From an uncultured Bacteriovoracaceae bacterium (GTDB lineage: Bacteria > Bdellovibrionota > Bacteriovoracia > Bacteriovoracales > Bacteriovoracaceae), in the NCBI GenBank assembly GCA_937931205.1, contig CALHBF010000015.1, positions 124,001-188,000 on the forward strand: 64,000 bases of DNA, in the 5' to 3' direction. The notes below the pieces were generated by a model that had not been told where the DNA came from, searched no databases, and saw nothing but the letters and a program-made list of their open reading frames with translations. This document shows positions 16,762-25,921 of the stretch, in pieces; position 1 is the stretch's first letter, and each line of letters opens with the position of its first letter. Both the position numbers and the translations under genes were made by a program.

Positions 16762-17836
16762 AATAGTGAGTCCAATCACCCCATTGCCCAGAAGTAATTC
16801 TCGACTCCATCATAGGCACTGAACCAGAGTTAGTTTGAATGAAGTTTACTCCAGTCCAATTTTTCTCGTAAGATTCACCCCATAAATAATAAAACGTATT
16901 GGGAGTACGGCCAATAAGACTTCTCATCCCCGGGATTAGGGTGACTTCTCCCACGGACGACCAATAGCCTCGATTGTAATCAAACAGGCTAAAATAACTC
17001 GATATCGACTGCTTACAATTATTTTTAGCATAGAGCTTATGGTAGGAATAGAGTTCAGCATTTTCATGCTGAATTGTCCCTGACGCCAATTCTCCGTTCA
17101 TCCAGCTCTTAATAATCTTCATTCTTTCACTGTTGAGGCTTACTCCGCCATTGGAATCAATTCCACCGTAGCTATGAACGCCAACGATATAAACTTCATT
17201 CTCGTTACTAGGGTCTATTGAGAACAAACCGCTTCCCGACATTCCTGCAAAAGTATCACAAAGATAAACTATTTTATTCTCCTGAACTTCTGCCGGACAA
17301 GTTACTGTCCAGAGTGTACCTCTTAGCTTATCTCCTGGATAACCTGTCATTCTCACTTTGTTGATAAACTCTTTATCTTCAACACTTCTCGCTCCCGCCC
17401 AACCTAGCTCATTTCCGATAGGCTCATCTAGTTCAACAATCGCATAATCAAAAGTGACATCTTTTGAACCATTGATAAACTCGATAGGAGCATATACCCT
17501 TCTCCATTCGTATCGTCCGAAAGGAATCTTCGATGAGTCTACTTTCCCAGGAATAAAATCGAGGTTATTTTGCCACTCTGAGCGATCCTGACTGTAAACA
17601 CAGTGAGCAGCAGTGAGAACATGCTTGGCACTGATGAGAGTACCAGTACAAAAATTTGAAAGCTCCCCAATTACTCTTAGTTCAGCAGAGCTCGCTTCCA
17701 CTACTTGGGTTCTTGTATAAAGTCCACGCAAGTGAATTGGCTTTTTATCCAATCGACCTTGATGGTTTTGAATCACGGAACTTGCCATCACTTGGCCTAA
17801 ACCCAGCAGTCCCAAAACAAGTAACAAATTTTTCAT
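16745..17836 (-). CDS. Secreted trypsin-like serine protease, copy A
   Basis: A 363-residue exported S1-family protease with signal MKNLLLVLGLLGLGQVMASS. The catalytic triad is His78 (LTAAHCVY), Asp130 (TFDYAIVEL) and Ser200 (GMSGSGLF). The GMSGSG form resembles the glutamyl-endopeptidase/V8 branch more than classical GDSGG trypsins. A pair of cysteines brackets the histidine region (NFCTG, AHC). About 100 residues follow the protease domain and contain NNC, WSSVGEVTLIPG, PMM and GDW blocks that recur in the paralogue immediately upstream. The two genes are tandem, same strand, 55 bases apart, clearly duplicated. Likely released or surface-held and used to digest host or prey protein. Confidence 0.88.
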   Translation of the reverse strand: MKNLLLVLGLLGLGQVMASSVIQNHQGRLDKKPIHLRGLYTRTQVVEASSAELRVIGELSNFCTGTLISAKHVLTAAHCVYSQDRSEWQNNLDFIPGKVDSSKIPFGRYEWRRVYAPIEFINGSKDVTFDYAIVELDEPIGNELGWAGARSVEDKEFINKVRMTGYPGDKLRGTLWTVTCPAEVQENKIVYLCDTFAGMSGSGLFSIDPSNENEVYIVGVHSYGGIDSNGGVSLNSERMKIIKSWMNGELASGTIQHENAELYSYHKLYAKNNCKQSISSYFSLFDYNRGYWSSVGEVTLIPGMRSLIGRTPNTFYYLWGESYEKNWTGVNFIQTNSGSVPMMESRITSGQWGDWTHYFNCQI

Positions 17837-17891
17837 AAATGGTGTGTACCAATGAAGCGCGGTACTAGCAAAGTAGGCCTGAAAACTCTAC

Positions 17892-18980
17892 CTACCTGCA
17901 ATCAAAAGAATAAATCCAATCACCATGTGAATCCGAGAAGTTATCAACATTCATCATCGGAATTTTTGTTTGATTATAGGTTACTTCAATATCGCCTTTC
18001 CACTCAATTGCCGATTTTAAGGTCTTTGCATAGAGGTAGAATTGAGGAAAATTTGTTTTCCCGATTTCCACTTTTGATTTTGCAGGAAGGGTCCAATCAC
18101 CTTTCATATTCCAAGAGAGATTTGTTTTGCGATAATAAACTTTAGCCTCAATAGTTTCGTTACAATTATTCACAAGAAAAATCGTATCTAGATTTTCATT
18201 GTTAACTGAAACTTTTGTATCTTTGGTGATAATTCCATCAACCCATGACTTGATCATTTTGAAACGTTCTGAAGTGATTTTTACCGCTCCATTAACATGG
18301 ACATCGCCAAAAACATGAATCCCATTAATTGATTTTATTTTTGTTTTTTCACTTTCATTGAAGACAGCACTACCCGACATTCCTCCGAAAGTATCACATT
18401 TGTGAGTTATAAGTTTAGCATCAAGGCTCGCTGGACACTTCACTCTCCAGAGTGTTCCCTCTTCTTTATCTCCGGGATAGCCGGCCATAGAAATATTCAT
18501 TCCTTTGACATTAGGAGCGGTTTTAAATCCTGCCCATCCTAAAGTTGTTCCGATATCCTCTGCTAACTCAATAACTGCAAAATCATACTCATACTTATAA
18601 TCGTTGATGTCATATTTCGTTGGAACAAATACGCGCTTCCATTCAACCTTCTTATAGGGAATGGAGTCCGTTGCTATTCTTCCAGGATTAAAAGAAAGAT
18701 TTTGTTTCCACTCGGATACGTAAATATCGTAAACGCAATGTGCGGCCGTCAAAACCTGACGGGGACCGATCAATGTTCCAGTGCAATCAGTCCCAATATG
18801 TCCAATAATCCGATTTTCATAGAGTGACGAAGCCTGAATCTGTTCTCTTTGGTATTGATGGAAGACTGTTTTATCTTTACCCATCCTGCCAAACGCTCCC
18901 ATTGACTCTTCAAAGCCGTAAGCCATTGATTGCAGGATAGACATCATCAGTAAAAAATAAAAAAATCTCATGAAACGCAT
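17892..18980 (-). CDS. Secreted trypsin-like serine protease, copy B
   Basis: A 362-residue exported S1 protease, paralogue of the gene next to it. Its signal is MRFMRFFYFLLMMSILQSMA; the ATG at 18971 is an alternative start. Catalytic residues sit in LTAAHCVYD, YDFAVIELAE and GGMSGSAVF. The C-terminal 100 residues repeat the accessory pattern of copy A: VNNC, WNMKGDWTL, IGKT, FYLYAK, PMM, GDW and a closing FDC. Conservation of this tail in both copies suggests a real domain for adhesion or inhibition. The leader in front is only 73 bases from the ndh start, so both promoters lie in a compact divergent region. Confidence 0.88.
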   Translation of the reverse strand: MRFMRFFYFLLMMSILQSMAYGFEESMGAFGRMGKDKTVFHQYQREQIQASSLYENRIIGHIGTDCTGTLIGPRQVLTAAHCVYDIYVSEWKQNLSFNPGRIATDSIPYKKVEWKRVFVPTKYDINDYKYEYDFAVIELAEDIGTTLGWAGFKTAPNVKGMNISMAGYPGDKEEGTLWRVKCPASLDAKLITHKCDTFGGMSGSAVFNESEKTKIKSINGIHVFGDVHVNGAVKITSERFKMIKSWVDGIITKDTKVSVNNENLDTIFLVNNCNETIEAKVYYRKTNLSWNMKGDWTLPAKSKVEIGKTNFPQFYLYAKTLKSAIEWKGDIEVTYNQTKIPMMNVDNFSDSHGDWIYSFDCR

Positions 18981-19053
18981 TATGCCAGATCATAAAAAAG
19001 TAGGTATACTCAGGCTCAAATCTGTGTAAAAACTATAGATCTTAGAGGTCTCT

Positions 19054-20319
19054 ATGAAAAAGAAAGTTCTTATCATCGGTGGTGGTTTCGGTGGGTTAAG
19101 TGCTGCCAAGGCACTTGGGTCATACCCGGATCTTTTTGAAGTTCATCTCTACGATCGAAGAAATTATCATCTTTTTCAGCCATTACTTTATCAAGTCGCC
19201 ACAGCTGGACTCTCTCCTTCAGATATCGCTGTTCCTATTCGCTCCATCCTTTCGGGCTACAGAAATGTTTCAGTCGTTTTGGAAGAAGTTACAAGTATTA
19301 ATCCTCAGGCCAAGACCATTTCAACCCCAAAAGGAGAAGTGGCCTATGACTATCTGATCAGTGCTTGTGGTTCAAGACATAGTTACTTTGGAAAAGATGA
19401 GTGGGAAGATTTCGCTCCAGGCCTTAAAACCCTTGAAATGGCCACAGAGATCAGAAGACGAATTCTTACCTCTTTTGAGAGTGCTGAGATTGAAACTGAT
19501 GCACAGGAAAAACAAGCTGCCATGAATTTTGTGGTAATTGGTGGAGGTCCCACTGGAGTAGAAACTGCAGGTGCCATCATTGAAATTGCAACGAATACAC
19601 TGGCCCGTGATTTTCGAAACATCAATCCTCAGGAAACGAAAGTTTATCTCGTAGAGGCAGGTCCTAAAATTCTGGCAAGCTTCTCATCAGACCTAAGTCG
19701 CTCTGGACTTGAAGATCTTCAGAAAATTGGAGTTCAAGTTTTAACAAACTCTATGGTGGTTAATGTTGATGATAAGAAAGTGACTATTAAAAACCAAACT
19801 GAGACTTTTGATATCCCTACTCGCACCGTTATTTGGGCCGCAGGCGTAAAAGCTTCTTCTCTCAACCAAACAATTGGCTCCCCAACAGATCGTGCAGGTC
19901 GAGTGATGATCAAGAGTGATCTGACTCTTCCTAATCACCCCGAAACTTTTGTCATCGGTGATCAGGCCAATTTCCTCATCGATGAAAAGCACTCTCTTCC
20001 AGGACTTGCTCCAGTCGCGATTCAGCAAGGAAGGCATGCCGCTAAAAATATCGTTCGCTCTGCTCTTGGCAAGAACATGAAAAGCTTTGTTTACTTTGAC
20101 AAAGGTCAAATGGCGACAATTGGAACAAAGCTTGCTGTCATGCAGTTTAAAGGGATTGAGGCACACGGATTCATTGCTTGGATTAGCTGGTTGTTTGTTC
20201 ACATCATGTATTTGATTGGCTTTAAAAACCGTGTCCTGGTGATGTTTCAATGGTTCTGGTCTTACATTACCTTCAATCGTGGTTCACGACTGATCATGCA
20301 GAAAGATTGGAAAAAATAA
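19054..20319 (+). CDS. ndh: Type II NADH:quinone oxidoreductase
   Basis: A 421-residue flavoprotein that passes electrons from NADH to quinone without pumping protons, bound to the inner face of the cytoplasmic membrane. The FAD site is VLIIGGGFGGLSAAKAL at the N-terminus; the NADH site is FVVIGGGPTGVETAGAI at about 157-173. The FAD-binding block ETFVIGDQAN and the PVAIQQG motif are in place, and the aromatic C-terminal helices anchor it. The length is normal. With nuoB at the left edge, the cell has both proton-pumping and non-pumping NADH dehydrogenases. It is probably transcribed alone. Confidence 0.9.
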   Translation: MKKKVLIIGGGFGGLSAAKALGSYPDLFEVHLYDRRNYHLFQPLLYQVATAGLSPSDIAVPIRSILSGYRNVSVVLEEVTSINPQAKTISTPKGEVAYDYLISACGSRHSYFGKDEWEDFAPGLKTLEMATEIRRRILTSFESAEIETDAQEKQAAMNFVVIGGGPTGVETAGAIIEIATNTLARDFRNINPQETKVYLVEAGPKILASFSSDLSRSGLEDLQKIGVQVLTNSMVVNVDDKKVTIKNQTETFDIPTRTVIWAAGVKASSLNQTIGSPTDRAGRVMIKSDLTLPNHPETFVIGDQANFLIDEKHSLPGLAPVAIQQGRHAAKNIVRSALGKNMKSFVYFDKGQMATIGTKLAVMQFKGIEAHGFIAWISWLFVHIMYLIGFKNRVLVMFQWFWSYITFNRGSRLIMQKDWKK

Positions 20320-20408
20320 CATCTGAAATGTAAGCCTTTTTAGATTACTGAGATGACGGGCTTCATGCTAGTGTCCTGAGTGAAAATCAATTCATAGATG
20401 GAGACTGT

Positions 20409-20903
20409 ATGCAAAAATTTATTCTTGGATTTGCCCTATTGGTGTCAATCTCGGTACAAGCTAAAAGTTATATTCCAAAAAATCAGGACCAGAAGAACCA
20501 GTTGACTGCAGTTGCTCAGCAATCTCTTCGCTATGATGCTGTGGAAAGCTATGTTGAGATCAACTCAAAGATTCAAGGTAAGCTGAGAAGATCAGGTGTT
20601 TCAAAGTCTGAAATTAAGCAAAACGTATCATTCCTCGTCGCCAATCTTGAGCAATTCATCAATTGTAATTCAAGAATTGTAAGCGAAATTACTGAGGAAG
20701 CCCTTATTCTGGGGAGTGCTAGCTATGATAGCTTTTTAACTGAAGTGGTAGAAAATAATCCAGATGCGAAGGCCCCACTCGTGCTCATGAAGTGCAATAT
20801 CTATTCATATGATCTTGGAAGTATGGATGAAGACTTTGCCGGGAAAGTTCTCTTTGAAATTGATAGCGAAGGAAATATCAGCAGAACTTTAAATGACAGA
20901 TAA
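20409..20903 (+). CDS. Small secreted protein, unknown
   Basis: A 164-residue exported protein with signal MQKFILGFALLVSISVQA. The mature part is helical and charged, with two cysteines (FINCNSRIV at about 99 and LMKCNIYSY at about 136) that may form one disulfide. The order of a helical half, then YDLGSMDEDFAGKVLFEID, recalls no family I know. It lies between ndh and a convergent tRNA gene; no terminator with a U-tract was seen. Function is unknown. Confidence 0.55.
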   Translation: MQKFILGFALLVSISVQAKSYIPKNQDQKNQLTAVAQQSLRYDAVESYVEINSKIQGKLRRSGVSKSEIKQNVSFLVANLEQFINCNSRIVSEITEEALILGSASYDSFLTEVVENNPDAKAPLVLMKCNIYSYDLGSMDEDFAGKVLFEIDSEGNISRTLNDR

Positions 20904-20915
20904 TTTATTCTAAAG

Positions 20916-20992
20916 TGGCCCGGGATGAGAGATTCGAACTCCCGACCAATTGGTTCGAAGCCAACTACTCTATCCAGCTGAGCTAATCCCGG
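20916..20992 (-). tRNA. tRNA-Arg, anticodon TCG
   Basis: A complete 77-base cloverleaf with encoded CCA. The acceptor stem CCGGGAT/ATCCCGG is perfect, the D arm is GCTC...GAGT, the anticodon loop CTTCGAA gives TCG (reads CGA), and the T arm has GGGAG-TTCGAAT-CTCTC. The discriminator base is G. Confidence 0.95.
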
Positions 20993-21036
20993 GCTAACTT
21001 TAGTTATATTAACTCGAACAATAATTTATTGGCAAA

Positions 21037-23766
21037 CTATTGATTGATCTGATCTGACTTCATTTCATAGTAAATGAGCCCCGATGCTGCCTTGTTTGTC
21101 CCTTGAATCGCACCGAAGGCCATGAGTGCCTTCATTGGGTTATCAATATTTCGACATACCGCCTGATAAGTTAACATCCCCATAATTACTCCCCGAGGCA
21201 CAGAGTGAATCGCCCACTCTGATTCAAAGGCCACTCGATCAACAAACTGTGACCCATAAGTGTTTCCTTTCATCTTATCAGAATACATCTGATCACTCAC
21301 AACATCCATTAAACGATCCATCATGGCCGGATCTTTAAAAGCATCCTGTTTAATGTTTTTTAATTCTGCCTCCGTTATATCTTCAACTCTCTTACCCATG
21401 AGTGCTGAAGCCACTTCACGATAAGCATCTGTTGAAGCATCGACAAAATCCTCAATTCGACTGCGGTTCGCAACATACTCTTCTAGTTTCTTAATATCCT
21501 CTTCAAAATGAGGACTGCTTGCAATTTCTTCGATTCGTTTTTTGGCCGCTTCTTTATCATTTGAGAAAAAAGCATTATAGGCAGTAGACTCAATCATACT
21601 AATTTTAAAGTTTAACAAATATCCGCTGGCAACCTTCCCGGCAAAAGTTGAAGCTTGGTTAGTTGCAATTTTGGAACCCCATTTAGAAATAAGATAGGCC
21701 ATGAAGACTTCATACCCTAAGCGTTTCGCCCAATCAGCATTCTTCTCTTTTTCCCAGTTAGCAGCAGCATAAGTCACTCCAACCATTCCCACTGACATAC
21801 TTAAATTCGCATTAGTATAAAGAGCTGCCGCCTTTCCAGATATTGGAGATCCTGCCGTTTTGGCCATACATGCGTGCTTCAATTCTAGGGCACGAGATCT
21901 TTGCTGGTAGGCCAGCAATTGTGCTTCCTTCGCAGCATCTTCTGCATCAATCTTAGGTTGCTTCGTTTTAATTTTATTCAATTGTTTTTGAGTTTCTTGC
22001 AAAAGTTTTTCATAGCGAATTTGAGCAAGCTGCACCTGAGGGCTTTTTGTACTCCACCCCTTAACTCTATTGCTGATATCTAAAATGATTCCTGCTCTTT
22101 TTTCCGATGTCACGGTCTTTAACTCTTCTAGGCGATCCATCACATAGTGAAATTTAACAGGGTCATCTAACTTATCTTTTGTCAGAGCAAGAATTTCATC
22201 TAGAGCTTCCTTATCATGTTTACCTGTTTCAAGACGCAAATTACGTTCACTTGAACTAACTTTCGGAATAACAGGTCGTGCTGGTTCGGTCGCCCGAGTG
22301 CTCGCAGCACCTACTGCTTCTACTTTACCTGTTTGGGCGATCGTCGTTTTATGAGTCATACGCAAAAGAGCGTCATCAACTTTACCATAGCCGCGACCAA
22401 AGGCCTGATTCATTAGACCTAAATAACTGGTAAATGGTTTTGCTGCATATTCAGAAGCCTTAGAAATAACCTGAACCGATTTATTTTGACCAACAACAAT
22501 CCCTGCACGACGTACACTGCTTGCTGCTTTACTGCTGGCCTTCTTAATATCAACGACAGCCTTCATGCCATTAAACTTTTGCCAAGCGATCTGCCCTTTA
22601 GCATAAGTCGCTTTTGCCGCTTGAATGGCCGCTTCTCTGGCCAATTGAGCTGAATTTTTCTGATAAGTCACTTTTGGAAACTTGTTCATGATTGGACTAA
22701 GCTTAGATACGCCTTTAGCTCCCAGTTTAATACTGGTAGTGGCAACTGTTTTCCCTACTGCAACAGCGCCACCAGTAAAAAAGGCCGTTACAATTTCACC
22801 TGCTCCAAATCCCACAACACCACAGATCACATTCAATTTTTGGTTACAAGTTCCACATTCCCAATTTGACATAGGTGCAACGCACTTACTTAAGTGAGGA
22901 GCCCCACTCCACTTCTCGCAGCCATAATTAGTTTTAACTCCCTTAATCACCGAATCATAAAGAGATTTCACCATATTTTTTACAAATAATAGCGGGTCTT
23001 CTTTAAATTTTTGTAATGAAGAGTTAGGCAACTTCTGAGCGGCCATCATCTTTTCAGTCGTTTTATCTTCAACATTACTAAAAAGCTTTCCAACTGAATC
23101 GACCGCATAATTGTATGCACCTTTAACAGCATTCGCCCCTAGTTTGGCAGCACCGCTGACCAGCGTCCACATTCCTTTCACAGATGTAAAAAGTGAATCC
23201 CAAATTCCTTTAAAAAGATTTGTTAAGCAAGAATTTCCAGGGCGTGAACATTTTTTTAAATCAGCGACAATCGGGCTTTTATAAATATCTTTCCCTCTTG
23301 GGCGATAATAAGTATCTGCGACTTTGAGAAGAGCATCTGCTCCAGTTAAGGGCACGGCCAGAACTGATGAGAAAACGTTACAAAGAAGATCGGATGCACA
23401 GCTCATCTCAGGCTCTACCTTTGCGGGACAAACCTTTTGGCCTTTGAGCACGTCCGTAATATTTGAAATATTTTTTAAATTTTCATCCATCTCAGGACGG
23501 CAATCATTTTCTAATTTCGCTAATCTTTTCTCCAGATTAGCATAACTTTTTTGTAAAAGATTAAGGTCACCAGCACAGTCAATTTGTCTGTCTTTCAGGA
23601 TATAGACCTTATCTGCATAAAACTTTCCATTCTTATCAAAACAAATTTTATGAAACATCAAAGATGTTTGCTCAAATTTACCCAGACTACGTACGAAGTC
23701 CTGATCTGCCATAACTGAGGCAGAGAAGATAAAAAAAGTAATAAAGAAAAGAATCAGCTTTGGCAT
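21037..23766 (-). CDS. Large secreted cysteine-rich protein, unknown
   Basis: A 909-residue exported protein (signal MPKLILFFITFFIFSASVMA). The first third has many cysteines in short motifs (EMSCASDLLCNVF, KKCSRPGNSC, WECGTCNQKLNVICG), suggesting several disulfides. A glycine/alanine-rich hydrophobic stretch at about 319-345 (GVVGFGAGEIVTAFFTGG) could insert into a membrane, and another lies at about 666-700. Between them is a long basic, helical, coiled-coil-like region. The C-terminus is charged and helical. No catalytic motif is obvious. It overlaps the gene in front by 13 bases and is the last of three co-directional exported proteins. A predation-related or toxin-delivery role is possible but is only inference. 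Confidence 0.6.
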   Translation of the reverse strand: MPKLILFFITFFIFSASVMADQDFVRSLGKFEQTSLMFHKICFDKNGKFYADKVYILKDRQIDCAGDLNLLQKSYANLEKRLAKLENDCRPEMDENLKNISNITDVLKGQKVCPAKVEPEMSCASDLLCNVFSSVLAVPLTGADALLKVADTYYRPRGKDIYKSPIVADLKKCSRPGNSCLTNLFKGIWDSLFTSVKGMWTLVSGAAKLGANAVKGAYNYAVDSVGKLFSNVEDKTTEKMMAAQKLPNSSLQKFKEDPLLFVKNMVKSLYDSVIKGVKTNYGCEKWSGAPHLSKCVAPMSNWECGTCNQKLNVICGVVGFGAGEIVTAFFTGGAVAVGKTVATTSIKLGAKGVSKLSPIMNKFPKVTYQKNSAQLAREAAIQAAKATYAKGQIAWQKFNGMKAVVDIKKASSKAASSVRRAGIVVGQNKSVQVISKASEYAAKPFTSYLGLMNQAFGRGYGKVDDALLRMTHKTTIAQTGKVEAVGAASTRATEPARPVIPKVSSSERNLRLETGKHDKEALDEILALTKDKLDDPVKFHYVMDRLEELKTVTSEKRAGIILDISNRVKGWSTKSPQVQLAQIRYEKLLQETQKQLNKIKTKQPKIDAEDAAKEAQLLAYQQRSRALELKHACMAKTAGSPISGKAAALYTNANLSMSVGMVGVTYAAANWEKEKNADWAKRLGYEVFMAYLISKWGSKIATNQASTFAGKVASGYLLNFKISMIESTAYNAFFSNDKEAAKKRIEEIASSPHFEEDIKKLEEYVANRSRIEDFVDASTDAYREVASALMGKRVEDITEAELKNIKQDAFKDPAMMDRLMDVVSDQMYSDKMKGNTYGSQFVDRVAFESEWAIHSVPRGVIMGMLTYQAVCRNIDNPMKALMAFGAIQGTNKAASGLIYYEMKSDQINQ

Positions 23767-24269
23767 TTAAAACTTCTTATTATTCCGTCTATTTCTTTTA
23801 AGGATTCAAAATGAATCTCCTGCACTAAGGATTTCAAATGAAATAATCTTCCATTACAAAGGACATAATATGTTTTTTCATCATAAGTATTTTCAGTGAT
23901 TGAATAGGAGTAACCAAGAATATGAGCTTCCTCCACACCATCCCATTTGATTTTTTGATAAGGATAGAAGTTAATGACATTTCCCTTATGAGTCGCAAGC
24001 CATCTTTTTCTTTCAGTCTGATAATCTTCATTGGTCTGATTACCTTTCTGCTCAATAAACTTCACTTTAGTCATTTCAGTAGGAGTTACTGTGATAATAG
24101 GACGAACGTTATTAATCATCGGCCCGGAGAGGGTTAAAGGAATATCAAAAAGACCAAGTGTTTCGACCCAGTCACTCTTCACTTCTAAAGAAAATTTCAC
24201 TCCCTCGATCTCAAAACTCTTAGACCAAACAGGAGAACAAATTAAAAAGAAGAGAATCAAAAACTTCAT
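23754..24269 (-). CDS. Secreted protein, possibly PsbP/DcrB-like fold
   Basis: A 171-residue exported protein with signal MKFLILFFLICSPVWS. The mature part opens FEIEGVKFSLEVKSDW, and includes a turn PMINNVRPIITVTP, a long helix TERKRWLATH, and closing strands ending SFKCQS. This order resembles small periplasmic PsbP/DcrB-type proteins. The two cysteines (LCNGR and KCQS) may pair. It overlaps the 909-residue gene by 13 bases and begins directly after the stop of the 66-residue gene, so the three are one translational unit and may act together. The fold call is low confidence. Confidence 0.5.
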   Translation of the reverse strand: MKFLILFFLICSPVWSKSFEIEGVKFSLEVKSDWVETLGLFDIPLTLSGPMINNVRPIITVTPTEMTKVKFIEQKGNQTNEDYQTERKRWLATHKGNVINFYPYQKIKWDGVEEAHILGYSYSITENTYDEKTYYVLCNGRLFHLKSLVQEIHFESLKEIDGIIRSFKCQS

Positions 24270-24470
24270 TTAGCTCTCTTTTTGATTTAATGACTCATCA
24301 ACACGAATCCCTTGCATCTCATCCTGCATTCTTTCTTGCAGCTTGCTTGGGATTTTCTTTTTATCTGTTTTAATCCGAATTTCTTTTTTAACAGGCCGCT
24401 CTTGCTTTGTAGCTTGAGCAATAAATGTTGTAGAACCAATCACAATAAAACATAGCATTAGTTTTTTCAT
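24270..24470 (-). CDS. Small basic secreted protein
   Basis: A 66-residue exported protein. The signal MKKLMLCFIVIGSTTFIAQA leaves a mature peptide of about 46 residues that is very lysine/arginine-rich at first (KKEIRIKTDKKKI) and acidic at its end (LQERMQDEMQGIRVDESL). The stop codon TAA is directly adjacent to the ATG of the 171-residue gene. It is the first gene of the three-gene unit. No family recognised; it could be a chaperone, an inhibitor or a partner of the large protein, which is speculation. Confidence 0.5.
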   Translation of the reverse strand: MKKLMLCFIVIGSTTFIAQATKQERPVKKEIRIKTDKKKIPSKLQERMQDEMQGIRVDESLNQKES

Positions 24471-24611
24471 ACAATCTCTTAAGTCGCTGATGGAATTTGG
24501 ACCAGTCCTTATAGAGAACTTTTCGGATTTTCAAGACCCTAGCTTGAGCTATTAAGTTTAGCTCAAGTTCAACCGACAAGACTGATCAAATACTTTTGAT
24601 AAAGAGACGTA

Positions 24612-25901
24612 ATGAAGAGCCTTTCAAAGACCGCTGCCATCTGCCTGATTTCTTTTATTTTTATAAGTTGCAGTCGAACTCCGGAACGCGAAATTATTCA
24701 CCTTCTGAATAAGAAATACGCCAATCTTTATGTTAATGAGCCTCAGAAAAGAGAGGCCATTACTGAGTTAAAGGAGTTCTTGAAAGAAAATCATCTCTCT
24801 GATCAAACCTACCCTAAAATTCAAGAATATGTTCATAAGATCAGTGACGGACATGTTGTTCTCTACCGTAATAATTTTATGACCCTGAATACCTATGTGA
24901 GTGGTCTCACTTTTATTCCAGGTTCTCCTTATGTCAAATCTTGTGAAAGCTGTACTCCCGCTGTTACTGAGGGCAAGTATCAAATCTTAGAAATTAATGA
25001 TATTCCGTTAGAAAAATATCTTAAGGCCCATGCTAATTCAGTAGCCGCTTCCACTACTCCTGCTAGAACATTTAGAACTTTAAGGAAGCTTTCCGAAAAT
25101 CAGACTGTTTCTGAAATCAGACTTAAGCTTCAAAGTGTTGATAGAACAATCGTTTCAACGACTCTTAATTGGCAACAAGTCGCACCTGGAACACATCAAT
25201 GTGTGAGTGGTGAACGTTTGAATGAGAATACATTCAAACTCAATATTTATAGTCTATGGTGTGATGACAAAACCCGTCCAAAAGAAACGCGTAACCAGGT
25301 GCTCGAAAGATTTAAGCAAGAGTTTGATAACGTTGCCCAGAGTATTAATAAGGATGATTTAATCGTTCTTGATTTGAGAGAAAATGGCGGCGGTGGAGAT
25401 CAGGAAGTTGAATATGTTCTGAATTCTTTCAGTGATAAGCCTTTATTTATGTATCGCTATCAGTATCTTGCTGTCCATACCTCTCCGTTTAGGAAATGGT
25501 TAGCACGCTTATCAATTCAGCCGGCCGATATTTGGGCCAAAGAAGAATTTCTTTATTCTAATCCACAGAACAAAACGGCCTATCAATTCCTTGAGAATAA
25601 AATGATTACCCTTGTATCTGAAGGATGCTTTTCTTCGTGTGAGGGATTGGCCTCTTCATTAAAACTTGAAAACAGGTCTCTTCTCTTGGGTTCAACTACG
25701 CATGGCGGAGCAGGAGACCCAATCGTCTTCCCTATCAAAAATTCGGACTTCTCTTTGAATCTTCCAACTTGCTTAGCCTGGCAAAAAGACGGAAACCTAT
25801 TCGAAGGGACAGGTGTTGAACCAAATATTAAAACGACTCAAAAATTTACGGATATATTGGATTCTGTTTTAGAAGAAAGCCTAAAAAAAGTAAGGGAGTA
25901 G
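24612..25901 (+). CDS. S41-type peptidase-like lipoprotein
   Basis: A 429-residue lipoprotein (lipobox FISC, Cys20). The C-terminal half follows the S41 C-terminal-processing protease pattern: LIVLDLRENGGGGDQEV, then MITLVSEGCFSSCEGLASSL with the expected nucleophile serine just before a conserved acidic/small segment, and LLGSTTHGGAGDP. The catalytic lysine would be in ASSLKLEN. The N-terminal half lacks a clear PDZ domain but has GKYQILEINDIPLEKY, which resembles a short PDZ strand. Cys pairs (CESC, CFSSC) are unusual for the family. It sits alone, with a strong hairpin across its stop codon. The likely role is periplasmic proteolysis. Confidence 0.75.
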   Translation: MKSLSKTAAICLISFIFISCSRTPEREIIHLLNKKYANLYVNEPQKREAITELKEFLKENHLSDQTYPKIQEYVHKISDGHVVLYRNNFMTLNTYVSGLTFIPGSPYVKSCESCTPAVTEGKYQILEINDIPLEKYLKAHANSVAASTTPARTFRTLRKLSENQTVSEIRLKLQSVDRTIVSTTLNWQQVAPGTHQCVSGERLNENTFKLNIYSLWCDDKTRPKETRNQVLERFKQEFDNVAQSINKDDLIVLDLRENGGGGDQEVEYVLNSFSDKPLFMYRYQYLAVHTSPFRKWLARLSIQPADIWAKEEFLYSNPQNKTAYQFLENKMITLVSEGCFSSCEGLASSLKLENRSLLLGSTTHGGAGDPIVFPIKNSDFSLNLPTCLAWQKDGNLFEGTGVEPNIKTTQKFTDILDSVLEESLKKVRE

Positions 25902-25918
25902 TTTTACTACTCCCTTAC
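25890..25918. terminator. Bidirectional terminator overlapping the S41 stop codon
   Basis: GTAAGGGAGTAGT, loop TTT, ACTACTCCCTTAC: a perfect 13-bp stem whose left arm contains the TAG stop of the plus-strand gene. On the minus strand it is followed by TTTTTTT, so it is a canonical terminator for the LysM gene and probably serves both. Confidence 0.8.
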
Positions 25919-25921
25919 CTC

